Position numbers and translations under genes: made by a program. From positions 35,845,251 to 35,909,250 of the forward strand of contig CM018032.1 of assembly GCA_008638375.1 (NCBI GenBank): DNA of 64,000 bases, written 5' to 3'. Within the stretch, counting starts at the first letter, position 1. Each line of letters opens with the position of its first letter. This document shows positions 1-12,249 of the stretch, piece by piece. The notes below the pieces were generated by a model. That model had not been told where the DNA came from. It saw only the letters and a list, made by a program, of their open reading frames with translations, and did not search any database. This stretch comes from Nyssa sinensis. Lineage: Eukaryota > Streptophyta > Magnoliopsida > Cornales > Nyssaceae.

Positions 1-269
1 GGTATTTTTAGGGACTATTTTAGGACTATTCTAGAGGACCATTTTTGGACACTACTTAGACTACCTTAACCATTAGTTGGGAGAAAGCGTTTGACTACTA
101 CTTGGGACTCATCTTGGGTAGGTCTCGTTAATAAATTTTCACTTCTAATTTTGGGAAAAACATAGGGAAATGAATGAATGATCAATTAAACCCACCTTGT
201 GACCTTTTATTTATTTTTCTTATTTCATTTCACTCTCTTCCCGGGTTTGTGAACAATTCGGGGCGTGAG
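1..269 (+). repeat. 3' end of a B2-type Gypsy LTR
   Basis: The last 80 bases follow the end of the B2 LTRs: a run rich in TTATTTCATTTCACTC, then a CCCGGGTTTGTGAA segment and GGGGCGTGAGA at the edge, where other copies have GGGGCGTGACA. The first 120 bases are the short GGGACYATTTTTGGG-type repeats typical of the downstream half of B LTRs. The left part lies outside the window. No primer site follows directly, so it is unclear whether this was a 5' LTR or a solo LTR. Confidence 0.7.
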
Positions 270-1643
270 AATCAAATTGAGATATCATAACATTATGGGT
301 TTAGTAGCCTGTATACCTAATTAAGTCTATGATTGTTCGATAAATACTGAACGTCCTATAAATTGATTATTTTGTGCTAGGTGTTTAGCATATGAAGCAT
401 ATTGGTGGGTATTCATGGACATAAATAAGTTGCATAAATTAGTACATTCATATAACTTAGAAACGTGATAAATATAAAATCGAAAGGAGAATTCAATCTT
501 TTAAAATTTATTGCATGATAGTGAGGCTATGTATTCAAATAGGTTGGTTAGTGATTTTAGGAAGATTATAGTAGATTAAATTTTTACATTATGTTTTCTA
601 GGGTGGTGGCCAAGTTGGATGACGCCACATGAGATATAGAAAATATTAAGGATATTCAAAAAATAAAGAGGGATTGGTAACATGAACTTATATATATTTT
701 TTCTATGCTTGTTACTACATGTTAGGTCTTAGAGCGTAATAATGAGAGTCCTCGGCTTGTATCATTGTTAGCCCTTTAAGCATTAATGTGCTTGGACATA
801 TGAGTATAATGGATCTTTGAAAGTTATGTGTTATTGATTGGAAAGAGCATGAGTATGTGTTGCTTGGATTCTTGGCTACGAGAGTATGTTCACCATAGTA
901 GAATGACTCTATATGGAAAAAATTATTTTACATAAATGAGAAAGAAATATAGATGGTTCGAGAACTTTTACATTTGAAATTGTTAAAACACTATACGAGT
1001 AATGAATTTCATGAGAAAAAGTATATGATTTTGGGTTGGGTGCCAACAGTAATGTAATTAGATAACCGAGTTCTACATATATATTTGATATGTGAGTATT
1101 GTTCACGAGCATACATGAACATATATGAATAGAAGGGAATGAAGTATAGAATGGCATATCACATTATTTAGAAATGCATTTGCAAGTGGAAAGTAATGTT
1201 TTGATTCAGTGACGTTTAAAGTGGTAACCATTTTGGAAGAGACCACAAGGAGATGGAGAAATGTTAGGAGTACTTGAGTAACCAATCGGGGAGATATTTG
1301 AGTAGTGAGTAAGGTAGCCAGGATTAACAATAGTTTTGTTGGAATTAGGGAAAATAAGGAATTCTTTTTTTATTAAGTCAAGATGAATCACCAAAGATCG
1401 TGTGGACTTTTTAGATAGAAAAGAAGTAATTGTGAGGTACTGTTTAGATATATGTATATGCATATACATAACCCTAAGGGATTTTGAAAAAAAAAAAATA
1501 AAGATTTGACCAGTGTAGGTAATTACAGAAAGTGAACTGTGATTGACAATATAAGTTGGATCGTGAGTGTGTCACTTAGTATCAGAAGCATGCTAAATCG
1601 GTACTTAGTATTTGAAAGGCTTGGGGAATCTGGTAAGGGTATG
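270..1643 (+). other. Degenerate retroelement internal region, no readable gene
   Basis: About 1.4 kb of AT-rich sequence between a B2 LTR end and a B1 solo LTR. No reading frame of more than about 90 codons looks coding, and no zinc knuckle or protease motif can be read. The solo LTR at 1649-4689 is flanked by GTGAG on both sides, and the sequence after it (4695 on) is eroded Gypsy pol. At least the right part of this stretch should therefore be the upstream gag/protease portion of the same dead element. That is inference. Confidence 0.4.
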
Positions 1644-2108
1644 GTGAGTGTAGATATCTGAAAAATGAGGAAAAAAAAATTTTCAGTTTTGCTAGTAGAA
1701 CATTTTGCATGCACGATTTTGTCAGGTAAAGCCTCGGTTTTGCCGGATAAAAGCATCTAAATGCGTCAGTTCACCAGTTTGACATATTTAGAGGCATATT
1801 TGGAGTGTGTCATAGAAGTGAAATATGCTTAGAATATTGTGAGGTAGCTACTTTTCAAATTTCAGCTAAAACGGAAACCGTTTCAAAATTGGACAAAAAA
1901 GGGCGTTCGGGTGGCCCGGGTGGAACGGGCCTAAACCGACCTCAAATGAAAATGTTTTCTTCTAAGAATTTTCATTTAAAATAATTTTATGAATATTGGT
2001 TAAAACAAAATTTTGAATTGAATCTTTTAGGAACGGGTTGTAGAGTAACGGGATTCGGGCTCATTAAGGGCAAAATGGTCATTTGGCCCATGCCTTTTGC
2101 TCCACCAC

Positions 2109-2133
2109 TATAAATAGAACACTTAGAGTGTTC
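2109..2133 (+). promoter_or_regulatory. LTR TATA box followed by perfect inverted repeat
   Basis: TATAAATA at 2109-2116 is followed immediately by GAACACT-TAG-AGTGTTC (2117-2133), a perfect 7-bp inverted repeat. About 50 bases further on the sequence becomes leader-like. This is the expected place for the LTR transcription start. No transcript evidence is available. Confidence 0.5.
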
Positions 2134-3854
2134 TAGAATCCATTTTATATCAGATTTGGGAGCAACCCACGTTCAGGTCATGAAGGTGAGAGAAAAACCC
2201 TTATTTCTTCAAATTTCAAGCCTCCAAAACACACCTTTCTACTTGGAATCTCATCTAGGTCGCTTCTAGGAAATTGTTCCCCTCCCCAAGATCTATATTT
2301 TCACTAAAAAGTTTGGCGATCCAGCAAGTACAGCTTCTACTAGTTGGAGAAAAACTGATTTTAGGTATGATTTCTTGCTAAGCTAGGAATAGATTTAGTT
2401 TTTCCTACCTTGTTACATGTTGATTAACTGGTTTAAATGTTTATTTCATGTTAGGAAATTATCTAAGAGGTGTTACTTTGAAGGACTTAGAGTTAGTAAT
2501 TTGGGGCTTTATGTATTCTTTGGTTTATTTGATGTTTTGTTGCCATGAGGATGAATTATCTTGTCCTTGTATTTGATTGCTATATTTGATGTGTATTTAT
2601 GTGATATTTATTTGATATCTTGGAAGGGAATTGGTTGTGTAATATATTAGTCTTTTATGGGATGTTAGTGACTTTGTGAAATTCTTTGTGGTTGGTGAAA
2701 TTATGATATTGTGGCTTGAGAAATGTGTTAAGGTGTGTGGTTATGACCTATGTCATGTGAAGCAATTTATGGGAACTTAAAGTTATGAATTGTGTGGGGT
2801 TTAATGCATGACTTGAAAATGAAAACCATGTGTTTGATCATTTGTCACATTGAACTTGCATGATGAAATCATGGCATCTTGGCATAAAGTGATTCCTTGG
2901 AAACATGGTGTGGGTCAGCACGCGGTGCTGGATATTATGAGGGTGCAGATCCTATGGTTAAAAACCCAAAATTCGGCCGTTGGTACTCCGTTCCATCAGG
3001 GGCGCACCGAAAAGGAGACATACGTGGCGGTACTCATGCCAGCGGGGAAGGACCGTATCACGAGACATGGGTGTGGCATAGAGTTTGCATGTGTGAGTCT
3101 TGCATAGTGTATTTGCATTGCATTGAACAACGGGATGGGAAATTATAGTTTGAAAATGTACACTTGCACATGCCACGTCCTAAATTTGTTGCTAGTATTA
3201 GTGAGTTATCATACCAGCAGTTGAGCTGACCCATTCGTGGGCAATATATTTTAGATGAGGCACCAGCTGCTTGAGACTTCCTTGAGTGTTGAAGAAAAAG
3301 GAAGAAAAATGGATTTTGTACAAGATTTGGCCCTTGAGGCGTGTTTTGAATGTAAGGGCATAAGCCCATTTTATTTTGTTTCTTATTTGAACAACTTGTA
3401 AACATGAGGCCTAGGGCCATTTTTGTAAGGAATGTATGATGTTTTTAATTAAACATGTATTACCTGGATTGTATTGGAAGTAGTTGATAGATGTATATTG
3501 AACTATGACAATTGTGGCCACTGAGTAAGGGTGGATTTTTTACGCATTTATACTCATATATGTTATGAAAAATTAGGTGAGAAGAACCTTAGAAAAACAA
3601 GGGAGATCATGTCCAATTTTTAGGAAAATTTGAACCTTAGTTAAGTGTTAAAAACACAAACCAAGTGGGGGAAATAAATGCCCAAAAAGAAAGTTTAAAA
3701 ACCTAGAATAAGTGGGCCAATAATGGAGAAAGAATGGTCTTGAAAAAAACTTGAAAGAAAAGTCAAAAATTGGACAAATTGGTTGCAGCCATGAACAGTG
3801 AAATTTCATAAATTCAGAAAATCAGAAAATTAGGTCTCTATGCTACAGTGCCAG

Positions 3855-3960
3855 AACAGGCCTGAACTGCCCCACGCGCGGGCCAGTCCGCCGCCTGCGC
3901 CCACACCCCCGCGCGCGTGGCCCTGCCCCTGCGCGTCCTGCCTTACCCTACCTTGCTCAC
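3855..3960. other. GC-rich block inside B1 LTR
   Basis: A sharply GC-rich stretch, rich in GCGCG and CCGCC, inside an AT-rich LTR. It follows a conserved ATGAACAGTG segment. The equivalent position in the other B LTRs (about 35850-35990, 42283-42375 and 47870-48010) is also GC-rich but carries different sequence. Reading frames across it reflect base composition only. Confidence 0.6.
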
Positions 3961-3999
3961 CTACTGCACCTACTGTCCTACCCTGTTTCACCACCCTTT

Positions 4000-4480
4000 T
4001 GGCACCCTTTTTGAGCCATTTTTGGGACACCTTTTGGGCTATGTTTGGACATTATTTTGGGCCATGTTTGGCCAATTTTTTTACCATGTTTGGGCCCATT
4101 TAGGGGCTGTTTTAGTGACCTCTTTAGGGCCATGTTTTGGCCACTCATATGGGCTGTGTTAGGCCCTCTTCTTCAGACGATTTATGGCGGGTTTCTTGAC
4201 CCATTTATGGACTATACCTTGGGCTATTTTTGGGACCATTTGAGACATCATTCTAGGGGGATTTTGGGGAAGGATCCGAGACTGTTTTAAGGACCATTTT
4301 TAAATATGACTTAAAAATTTATTGGAGCATTAATTGGGGCAAGCATTTAAGTTTAATCTTGACCACTTCTTGGACTATACCTTAGGGTATTTTGAGCCCT
4401 TTTTGGGTAACCGTTACAGGGCACTTTGAGAAAATTTTTGAGAACATTTTTGAGAACCTGTTTTTAAATATGAATTAAAG
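4000..4480 (+). repeat. Degenerate short-period repeats, TTTGGGCCATGTTTGG type
   Basis: Dozens of imperfect copies, spaced about 20-25 bp, of a core resembling TTTTGGGCCATGTTTGGCC or GGACYATTTTTGGG. The same array is seen in the first 130 bases, and reversed at 34860-35150, 35400-35830 and 47580-47870. It is therefore a constant part of B LTRs, in their downstream half. Confidence 0.65.
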
Positions 4481-4694
4481 TATTTGGGCATTAATTTAGA
4501 GGAGTACTTGAGCTATGTTGAGGAACGATTTTGAGTTATATTGAATGTCGAATCTTTACTTAAATTGTTGGAAGAAACTTGAGGAATAATGATGGAGATT
4601 TCAATTAAATTTACCGAATTGTCACTTCTTTTCCTTTCTTTTGTTTCGTTCAGTCGCTACCCGGGTTCGTGGGAATTCGAGGTGTGACAGTGAG

Positions 4695-6913
4695 TGTTAG
4701 ATTGGTGACAGGTCTGATTTCACAAGTGATGGTTACACACCAATCACCTAGTAACTTAGGAGCTTATATTCTTGAAGGGTATCTTCTATCCGTCGGAGTT
4801 ATGTGTTTTGATTAAGGCTAACTCAACAGAGAAATGTTAGTCGGACTAGACATATATATAGAGGGATTTAATAGAATTGCAATATCTGAATTGTAGATCC
4901 TAGATTCATATTTGATAGTATAGTAATGGACATGACTACATTTGACAAAATAATTTGACATAGATTAATTGGTGACTCATCGATTGACGGTTGACTATTG
5001 TCAATAAAAGGTGATTGTGCGTAATTCAGAGAGAAATTGTTTACTTCTTGGGTAGTCAAAATGGGATTCATCACATATTTTTCTTAATCTTGAATAATAT
5101 GAGTGGCCTAGTTGTCTTGCTTTATTTGGATTGACAAATGTTCGTATGACATTTATAGGTTTTATGAAGTATGATTTTATCTACACCCAAACCTTTTAGG
5201 GTTATACTTATTGATGAAGTTCTAGTTTATTCCCTTTCGAATGAGAGGGTATGAGAAGTATTGTGTGTTGTGATGCAGATTCGGTAGAATTTCTAGTCGC
5301 GTGTTTAGTTTGAAAAGAAAAAGGTGAGAGTTCGTAAAACAATGTATTTTGCGAGACCATGTATTTTGCAAGACTTTTGATGATAGACATCAACATGACC
5401 TGGTAAAAGATCGGAGGGCATATTTGAGGTTTACAATTTTCTAATCTTAAAAAGGGTTTTTATACCTAGATTCATGAACTTTTATAATGTTTCACAGGAA
5501 TATGTAGAGCATGCTGTGATTGATGTGTCTAGTTAGTTAATCTTGTAGGAAGTTCACTGTGATGGTTTGTAGTATGTGAGGTACTTAGAGCGATAACAGA
5601 TTTTGAATTGTGTTTCAAGGAAACTAATATGAGCAAAAGTCTATCTTTCTTTAGTTCTCTGGCTTAAATTATAATAATATTAAATCATAAGTTACTTTAC
5701 CTTGGAGATTACTAATGTCTGTATGTGCCTTTGTTGTAAGTGAGATAACTGATGAATAAAGTTTCTTGTATGAATTGAGACTCAGGATTTAAAAGCAGAG
5801 GTTGCGTTCTATAGGCTTGTTGTGGGAATATTTAACATGAGTTTTTTTTTTTCTACATTATGATATGCTTAAGCAGTGGGTAGAAGCATAATACTTTTTA
5901 TGAATGGATCATGCTCTGAATATTTTGACTATGAAATTTGTAATAAAATTTGTCAGTCACTGCAAGAGAAATGACATCTTTGGTTGTTGTGAATCGATTG
6001 ACGAAATTCACGCTCTACCTAAAAATCGATGGGATAGATTTAGTTGATGTACTCAGTTGGTTATGTTAACAAAAGATCATTTTTCCTATGTGGGAAATCA
6101 ATAGCCATTGTTTCAAAAAGAGAAGTATAGTTCTCAATTTGGTCTTTGACATCATTATTAGGTGCTTGGGTATAGAGTTATTATTTAGCACCGTATCCTA
6201 ACCATAAACAAACAGTCGGTATTGTTTGTGGCATTTGCCTAATAGAATAGTTACCCAACTAGTACCAAGGTGGAACCTTTTGACGCATTATATAGAAAAA
6301 TTTGGAGGTGTTTTATTTGTGGGATCGAAGTTGGAAATGTTCTAATTTTGAGAATCAGAATTAGTCTATAAGACCACATACAAGATTGTTAATGGCATAC
6401 AATAGACAAAAAATCTAAGTGGATGAGAAGTGAATATTTTTCAAGTGGTGATCACATGTTTCTTAAAGTTACTACACAAAATAAATTGATTAACCCAATC
6501 GGGGTGACTTGTTGCCATCAAAATGTAACTGATTATTCGAGATCCTCGAGAGAACTGTGAGAGTTTCCTATCATTTTGTTTTACCTCTGTGACTATCAGG
6601 AGTTTACTATATATTTTACTCATTGAGGCCTCATGCATGCCAGAAAAGTCGTCAATACAAATTTGATTAAACGTAAATTAAAAATTATGAGAAATGTTTC
6701 TCACAAGGAGTTTTCTATCGGGATTTTGAACTAGAGGGGGTTAAACTTGCATAGCGAGACTATTATTTTAGTTAGGCTTTCATGGTGGTGTCACAAAATT
6801 GAAACTGTTACATGAAAGTAGGGACTAAGAGTCCATACCAAACAATTGTAGTTATTTAGAAACTAAGGGATAACCAAAAATTTTGAGGACGAAATTTCTT
6901 TAAGGGGGGAGAA
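4695..6913 (+). pseudogene. Heavily decayed Ty3/Gypsy pol
   Basis: No long frame survives, but pol landmarks can be read in order on the plus strand. A protease-distal stretch (DWLVTHRLTVDYC) lies near 4965-5000. RT follows, with LFGLTN near 5120 and LIDEVLVYS at 5207-5233 in place of the usual FIDDILVYS, so the second catalytic Asp is lost. Integrase is seen as VVVNRLTKFTLYL near 5987 and FSSGDHMFLKV near 6438. The FEDEI tail and a polypurine tract come at 6882-6913. Stops and frame changes are everywhere. The end abuts a C-type LTR at 6914, so this was probably a C-family element. A B1 solo LTR is inserted at its left side. Confidence 0.75.
6902..6913 (+). promoter_or_regulatory. Polypurine tract of the decayed Gypsy element
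   Basis: AAGGGGGGAGAA lies directly before TGTAAAGAGTCGG, after a FEDEIS-like tail. This is the usual order pol end, PPT, 3' LTR in Gypsy elements. A matching tail and PPT precede the C LTR at 58946. Confidence 0.7.
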
Positions 6914-8450
6914 TGTAAAGAGTCGGAATTTTTTTTCCTAAATTATAAATTATAAAATAATAATAATGCAAAATTTTATTATGAAATTAAAATTTGATAA
7001 ATGAAATGACTAAAATGGTCTTGGAAATAAAAAAGAGGAAAAGAAATAAGGAGGGGCAAAAAAGAAATTTCATATTTTGTCTTGCTTTTGGCTAATAGAG
7101 CTAAAATCCCTACACACCTAAAACATACACTAAAAACACACACACACACACATTTGCGTAAAAGAGAGGGGAGAAAGGGAGAAAGAGAGGAAGAAAGGGA
7201 AAGCAAGGAAAGTGGGAGATTCTTCAAGGATTTGTGACATGTTTTAGAAGATTGAAGAAGCATAAACCCTATTCTACCTACAAGCACCAAGTGAAGTTAA
7301 GGATTTTGAAGATGCTAGCCAAAACCATCAAAAACACATTTGGGGTTTCTACCACAACTTGAAGAATTGAGGTAGGGGATTTCAAAACCTAGGTATAGGA
7401 AATGTGTAGGTTGGTTCATTGCATGTCTATCTCACCTATTACCATAGAATTGTGAATTTTTGCATTTTTTGTCATATATTGCATGTACCTTGAAAATCTA
7501 TGTATTAGTTGAATTCTTGCTATGAAATGAATGGTTTTATCCTATCTTGATGTTGGTATAACTCCCAGTTAATTGCAAAAAGGTTTGATTGGTGAAATCA
7601 CAAAGGGGGTTTTATGTGTATTATGCTTGATATTGTAAATGGCATGCAAGGTGTTTGTGAAATTGCTTGAATGAATCATTGATGTGAAATTATGAAAATT
7701 TGATAAAGTTACTTGAATGCTTAACCCTTATGATGAAAATATAATGAATTGTGAACATAAAACATGAATCATAAGCCCTTGAAAGTGTGAGAATGAACAC
7801 TTGAAAAATGATGAACATAGGGCTAAGATTGGGCACATCAATTGTGTGATTTTGAGCATGGTGAGATTACACTTACCTGGGGTTTTGATTACTGTTCGGG
7901 ATGGTGTCTCCCTTTGGCTTGCAAGCCGTAAACTCGCGTGGGTGGTCGTATGTCTCCATCGGGTTAATAACCCGTAAAACACACAAGGCTTACTGAGGGC
8001 TAACTAGGAATATAGTCTTAGGATTAAGACTTGAGAGATAAAAATGGAAACTTTGAATAATTGAAAGAACTCAAGTGGAATGAAACCTTAAATTTTGGAA
8101 TAATATACATTGCTTTCCTTGATAATGCTTCTTTGTAATGCTTATATGCCTTAGCACATGAGAACTTGGTTTTTGGTTTGAATTCTTATTATTGACAAAG
8201 CATGCTTGATGAACACTTGGTTGTCACTACACATATACAAGAATACACATGTCACCACATGTTCTTGCATTCGTTTAGATTTTTTTTTATTCGGGTTGTT
8301 GAATTGACCCTTATTAGATGCAGGAGCGGGCAAGGAAACGACCATGAATTGAAGGACCACATCACCAAGTTATTTTTGGGAAGTTATCATTTTTGTATAC
8401 TTAGATGACCATCATGTGAAGAATTCATTTATGTTTATTTTTGAAAAACT
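6914..8450 (+). repeat. C-type LTR, 5' portion, right end not found
   Basis: It starts TGTAAAGAGTCGG right after a PPT. It resembles the complete C LTR at 58946-63418: a purine-rich leader with CA repeats near 7135-7200, then a module at 7850-7990 that matches 62250-62400 closely (GAGCATGGTGAGATT, the AAACTCGCGTGGGTGGTCG segment and TCCATCGGGTTA). The module contains the palindrome GGCTTGCAAGCC at 7916-7927. No GTGACA terminus is recognisable before the unrelated sequence that follows, so the end coordinate is approximate. Confidence 0.6.
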
Positions 8451-8689
8451 CTTGAACATGTATATATATTTGAAATAGGTCATGTTGGGTAGCAATTGAA
8501 AAACCATTGAAATCTCCTTTGGAAGGACCTTTATTTTGGTCACTTGGACATCATGAGATTTTTGTGAGGAGCTTTCTTACTTGTGTACTTATTTTTGGAA
8601 ATGAAACATATAGTTGTATTTTAAATTATATATAACTAGATGTAAAATGATATTTGTATAAGTTTAGCATTTCTGCTGAAGACTATGTA

Positions 8690-9235
8690 GAACAGCTCAC
8701 TTTGAAAGACCATATCTCCTACCTTTTAAGGAATTGAAATCTCATATTTTTCATAATTAAACCTCCTTGTCTTAGCTTTCAAATGGATCAAGAATGACAT
8801 TAATTAGGAAAATATTGAGGGAGTTACACTGATTTTAAGAAACATGCGGAGAATCTAACCACTGTTTACAAATCAGTCCATAACTTGAGTTCTAGGCACT
8901 TTTTTTGAGTGCTTCCAAGTTCTATGGAAACTATACTTATAATGGAATATGGGATATAAAGATTATAATAACCAATTTTATAAATTGGGAGATACAGAAT
9001 GTTAAACAGGGCTGACCTGCTATTTGAATAAAATAGTTTAGACCTGCATTCACCTTTTTATTAATAACTTGAGCTACTGGATGTATTTTTGAGTAATTCC
9101 AAATCTCACTGAAAGAAAACTCATATTAGAACATGCTTTAAAAATCTCAAGATATCCAGTCTTATGGGTTGAGAGATATGGGGTTTCAAACAGGGCTGAA
9201 CTGTTTAGTGGAACAAAAAAAAAAAAGAAATGAAC
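8690..9235. repeat. Degenerate direct repeats of about 185 bp
   Basis: Two or three diverged units share a CAGGGCTGACCTG / CAGGGCTGAACTG segment, a TAACTTGAGYTMYTGG segment and a TTTTTGAGTRMTTCCAA segment (for example near 8880, 9066 and 9195). No coding sense. It may be the remains of another LTR. The stretch 8450-8690 and the bases up to 9345 hold nothing else I recognise. Confidence 0.4.
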
Positions 9236-9344
9236 CATAGGTTGTATCCTAAATGAATCTGATTTTTTTTTTTGATGCATGGGGCTTCAAGAAAAAATGT
9301 ATAATAGTTAACTATTAAATAGTATAATTCATGGAATGAAGACT

Positions 9345-10745
9345 AAGTAGGGTGAAATTTAAATATTTCTAGATGTACCATAGGGAATCGATCATAACCC
9401 GGGTCTTTGGGGACTTGGGACCTGAAAAATTCTTTAGGGTAATATTTGGCAAACTTTAATTCTTTGGAAGGTTCTAATCCAACACTTTTAGTTACATTTT
9501 CATTTTCTATTGGATCTTCATCCTTTTCTTCTTCAAGATTTTGATCATTTGAATTATGTTTATCTTGAAGTAGTTTATTTGTATTTGAATCATTTTGTAC
9601 ATCCTCATTTTCTACATTTTTCCTTGAGGCGTGAGGATAAGTTTCATCAAATACAACATGTATAGATTCTTCTAGTCTTAGAGTCATATTATTGATGATT
9701 CTATATCCTTTGCTTATTGTGAAGTATCTTAGAAAAATTCATTTATCGGATTTAGCGTCAAATTTTTCTAAGTTATCTTTGTCATTTAACACATAACATT
9801 TACACCGAAACACTTAAAAATAACTAATGGTTGGATTTTTTCTATTCCAGAGCTCATAGGGAATTTTATTAAGTTTTAGCCTTATGCTTACCTTATTTAT
9901 CACATAACAAGAAATATTCACTACCTCAGTCCAAAAATATTTGGGTAGATTATGTACATTAAGCATTATTCTAGCCATTTCTTGAAGTGGTCTCTTTTTC
10001 CTTTTAACTACTCCATTTTGTTGGGAAGTTTTACGTGTAGAAATTTGTAACCAATTCCATGTTCATCACAATTTTTAATTATATCTTTATTATCAAATTC
10101 TCTTCCCCTATCACTTCTTATATTTTTACGAAGTGGCCTTTATCATTTTGAATTCTTCTAAATAGTTTTATAAATGCTTCAAGTGCCTCATCTAGGTGAG
10201 AGAGAAATAATACCCAAGTATATCTTGAATAGTCATCAACAATCACAAATGCATAATGTTTTCTTCCTAAGCTTACAATTCTAGTTGTTCTAAACAAGTC
10301 TAAGTGTAGGAGTTGCAAAGGTCTACTTGTTGAGATATCCTTATTCTTTTTGAATGAAGACTTGACTTGTTTTCCTAGTTGATAAGCACTGCAAACACCA
10401 TTTTTTACAAATGTAGTTTTGGGTGAGCCTCTAACTATTTCATGTTTAGAAAAGTTTGAGATTAAGTTCATACTTGCATGTTCTAATCTTCTATATCATA
10501 GCCAACTATTTTCATTTATGGCCACAAATCATTTAACATTTTGTGATGCAATGTCATCAGAGTCAATGTAATAGATGTCACTATCTCTATATGCAACATA
10601 TAGTACATTTTTATGGTTGCATACATATTTAATTAGGCATTTATTGGTTTAAAAAATGATTACATAACCTTTATCACAAAATTGGTTAATACTAAGCAAG
10701 TTATGTTTCAAGCCATCGACTAGGGATACATGAATGAAGTATGCT
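9345..10745 (-). pseudogene. Ty1/Copia pol fragment (GAG-pre-integrase and integrase)
   Basis: Read on the minus strand from 10745 downward. First comes a GAG-pre-integrase part (HVSLVDGLKHNLLSINQF, then an in-frame stop, then WLWYRRLEHASMNLI). Next is the start of the integrase core (GKQVKSSFKKNKDISTSRP, then LLHLDLF and VIVDDYSRYTWVLFL, with the first catalytic Asp region kept). The part past 10118 is frameshifted. A C-terminal linker (ESIHVVFDETYP) is seen at about 9640. Reverse transcriptase, RNase H and LTRs are absent. The right edge abuts the A0 LTR near 10750, and the left edge fades near 9345. This is Copia, unlike the Gypsy elements around it. Confidence 0.85.
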
Positions 10746-10756
10746 TAATCAAAGAG

Positions 10757-12249
10757 TTTTACAAAAAAATTATAAGAAACCTTGAGAGTGAATAAAATAC
10801 TCAAAAATGCAATGTGATGCATGTGTAAAAGAAAAAGAAGAAAAGTAGGCTAAAATGTTGGCCCAAGGAATTGAACCCATTACCTAGAACAATAGAGAGA
10901 CTTACCCAAAGTCTAAACCCGCTAAGCTATCAGACTTACCCAATTTAGGTAGGGAAAATTCAAAAAAAGTGATGTGTCACCACCCCATTGCACCAAACAC
11001 CCAACCAATTAGATTGCATGCACAAACCCCTCATAATGTACACTCAAATCCTGAGTGTATATGGACAACATTCAAACATTGCGTAATGTGAAGCCTTATG
11101 CAATTTTTAAACCTAGTGTTTCAGCTAGAAAGAGGGAGGGAGAAAAGAAGAAAGAAAAAGAGAAAGAGAAGCTGGAAATGAGCTTTACACCTACATATAT
11201 GGTAGCCTAAGGGAAGAAATAGAGACCTAAAAGTCGAACCCAATGAGAGAAATCAAAGAGAAAAGTAACAGAGAGAGAGAGAGAAAATTTTAGAGAGTGA
11301 AAAGAGAAAATCTTTGAATTTTTAGCACCAAAGAGGTAAGAGCTCATCCTGTAATTCCTTCAAGTTCCTGTATTTATTTTTCATGATTTGGGGTTCAAAA
11401 TAAGGTCTGAAAGACCCTAGAATAGTGCACCATGGTTGAACCACCATTAACGTAGGTTTCAAAGATGGGTCTAAACTCACTTGAACAAAATTATGATTTA
11501 GGAACGAGGATCAAAACTAGACTCAAAATAAATCATAATGCAAAATAAAATCGCGTTTATTGACTTAGAAATGAGGATTTTATAGGAGGTTGCAAGCTGG
11601 GTTGATAATCAGGTTTATGTGAAATCAAGTGTTAAGCTTAGTTTCAAAACCATTAATATATAGCCCTCTGAAAATGATGAAGAACAAAAAAAAAATGGAC
11701 CAAATTGGTCCTGTTAACGAGAGAGATATTCTATGTCACTAGAAAATTGAGATTTCTAGAATCTAACTATTTCGATCAAATTTGAAGGATCAAAATGATC
11801 CTAAATGTTTGTAAATGACATTTCAGATGATTTGGGGCAAAGAAACGATCCAAAATAGTGCATAAAACCATGATAAAAATGTTAAAATTTTCAAGTTTCC
11901 AATCACCGTCGCTAGAGTAGGAGACTGGAACCCTTGCCAGAAAATCGAGGAGCATAATGTTGTTCAGGTCAGGTCACGATTCGAGGTTCAGGTCAACTCA
12001 GACTTGACACAAGCACGGGTCATCTAAAAAATCGTGTTTTGAGTAGTTTTAAACAGTTTTAATTGAGAATTGGGGCATTTAGATACGAGTTTATGGGAAC
12101 TAATTTGATAAGTCGCACTGGAATGGGATATCCTATCCCTATTTTGCAGTGTTGTCCGTTGTTTGGCAAGAGAAAAATAATTCCCTAGGTTCGAATCGAT
12201 AACCTCTCACACGTGACAGGTTTAACCTCACACGCGTGGCCACTGTACA
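10757..12249 (+). repeat. Ancient A-type LTR (A0), segment 1 of 4
   Basis: The layout follows LTR A2 (28371-32054): an AAATTATAAGAAACCTTGAG opening like A2's AATTATGAGAAACTCGAGG, then an antisense tRNA-like module at 10861-10942, a purine-rich GAGAGAGAGA leader near 11265, and a second weak tRNA-like module ending near 12245. The first 100 or so bases of the LTR are missing at the Copia junction. It continues after the inserted A LTR at 19259. No gene seen. Confidence 0.6.
10861..10942 (-). other. tRNA-like module (A box and B box), non-functional
   Basis: On the minus strand the internal promoter boxes of a tRNA gene appear in order: TAGCTTAGCGGG (full match to the A-box consensus) and, about 45 nt on, GGTTCAATTCC (10 of 11 B-box positions). 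The acceptor ends do not pair, so it is not a working tRNA. It lies antisense within A0, at the same relative place as the module at 28691-28770 in A2. Confidence 0.6.

Larger units (their letters stand above)
1649..4689 (+). mobile_element. Solo LTR, family B1, TSD GTGAG
   Basis: It starts TGTAGATATCTG and ends GAGGTGTGACA, with the exact 5-bp duplication GTGAG at 1644-1648 and 4690-4694. Length is 3041 bp. The same family occurs reversed at 35150-42262. It contains a TATA box near 2109, a conserved AGGTATGATTTCTTGCTAAG segment near 2361, the GC-richer hairpin module at about 2960-3070, the CAGCAGTTGAGCTGACCC motif at 3215-3231, a GC-rich block near 3860-3960 and short GGGCCATGTTTGG-type repeats from 4000 to 4480. 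There is no internal region, PBS or PPT, so it is a recombination product (solo LTR). Confidence 0.93.

Noticed and set aside
3840..4290. Overlapping frames of 81-87 codons in a GC-rich region
   Set aside because: They span the GC block and GGGCCATG repeats of a B1 LTR. The coding look comes from base composition and short-period repeats.
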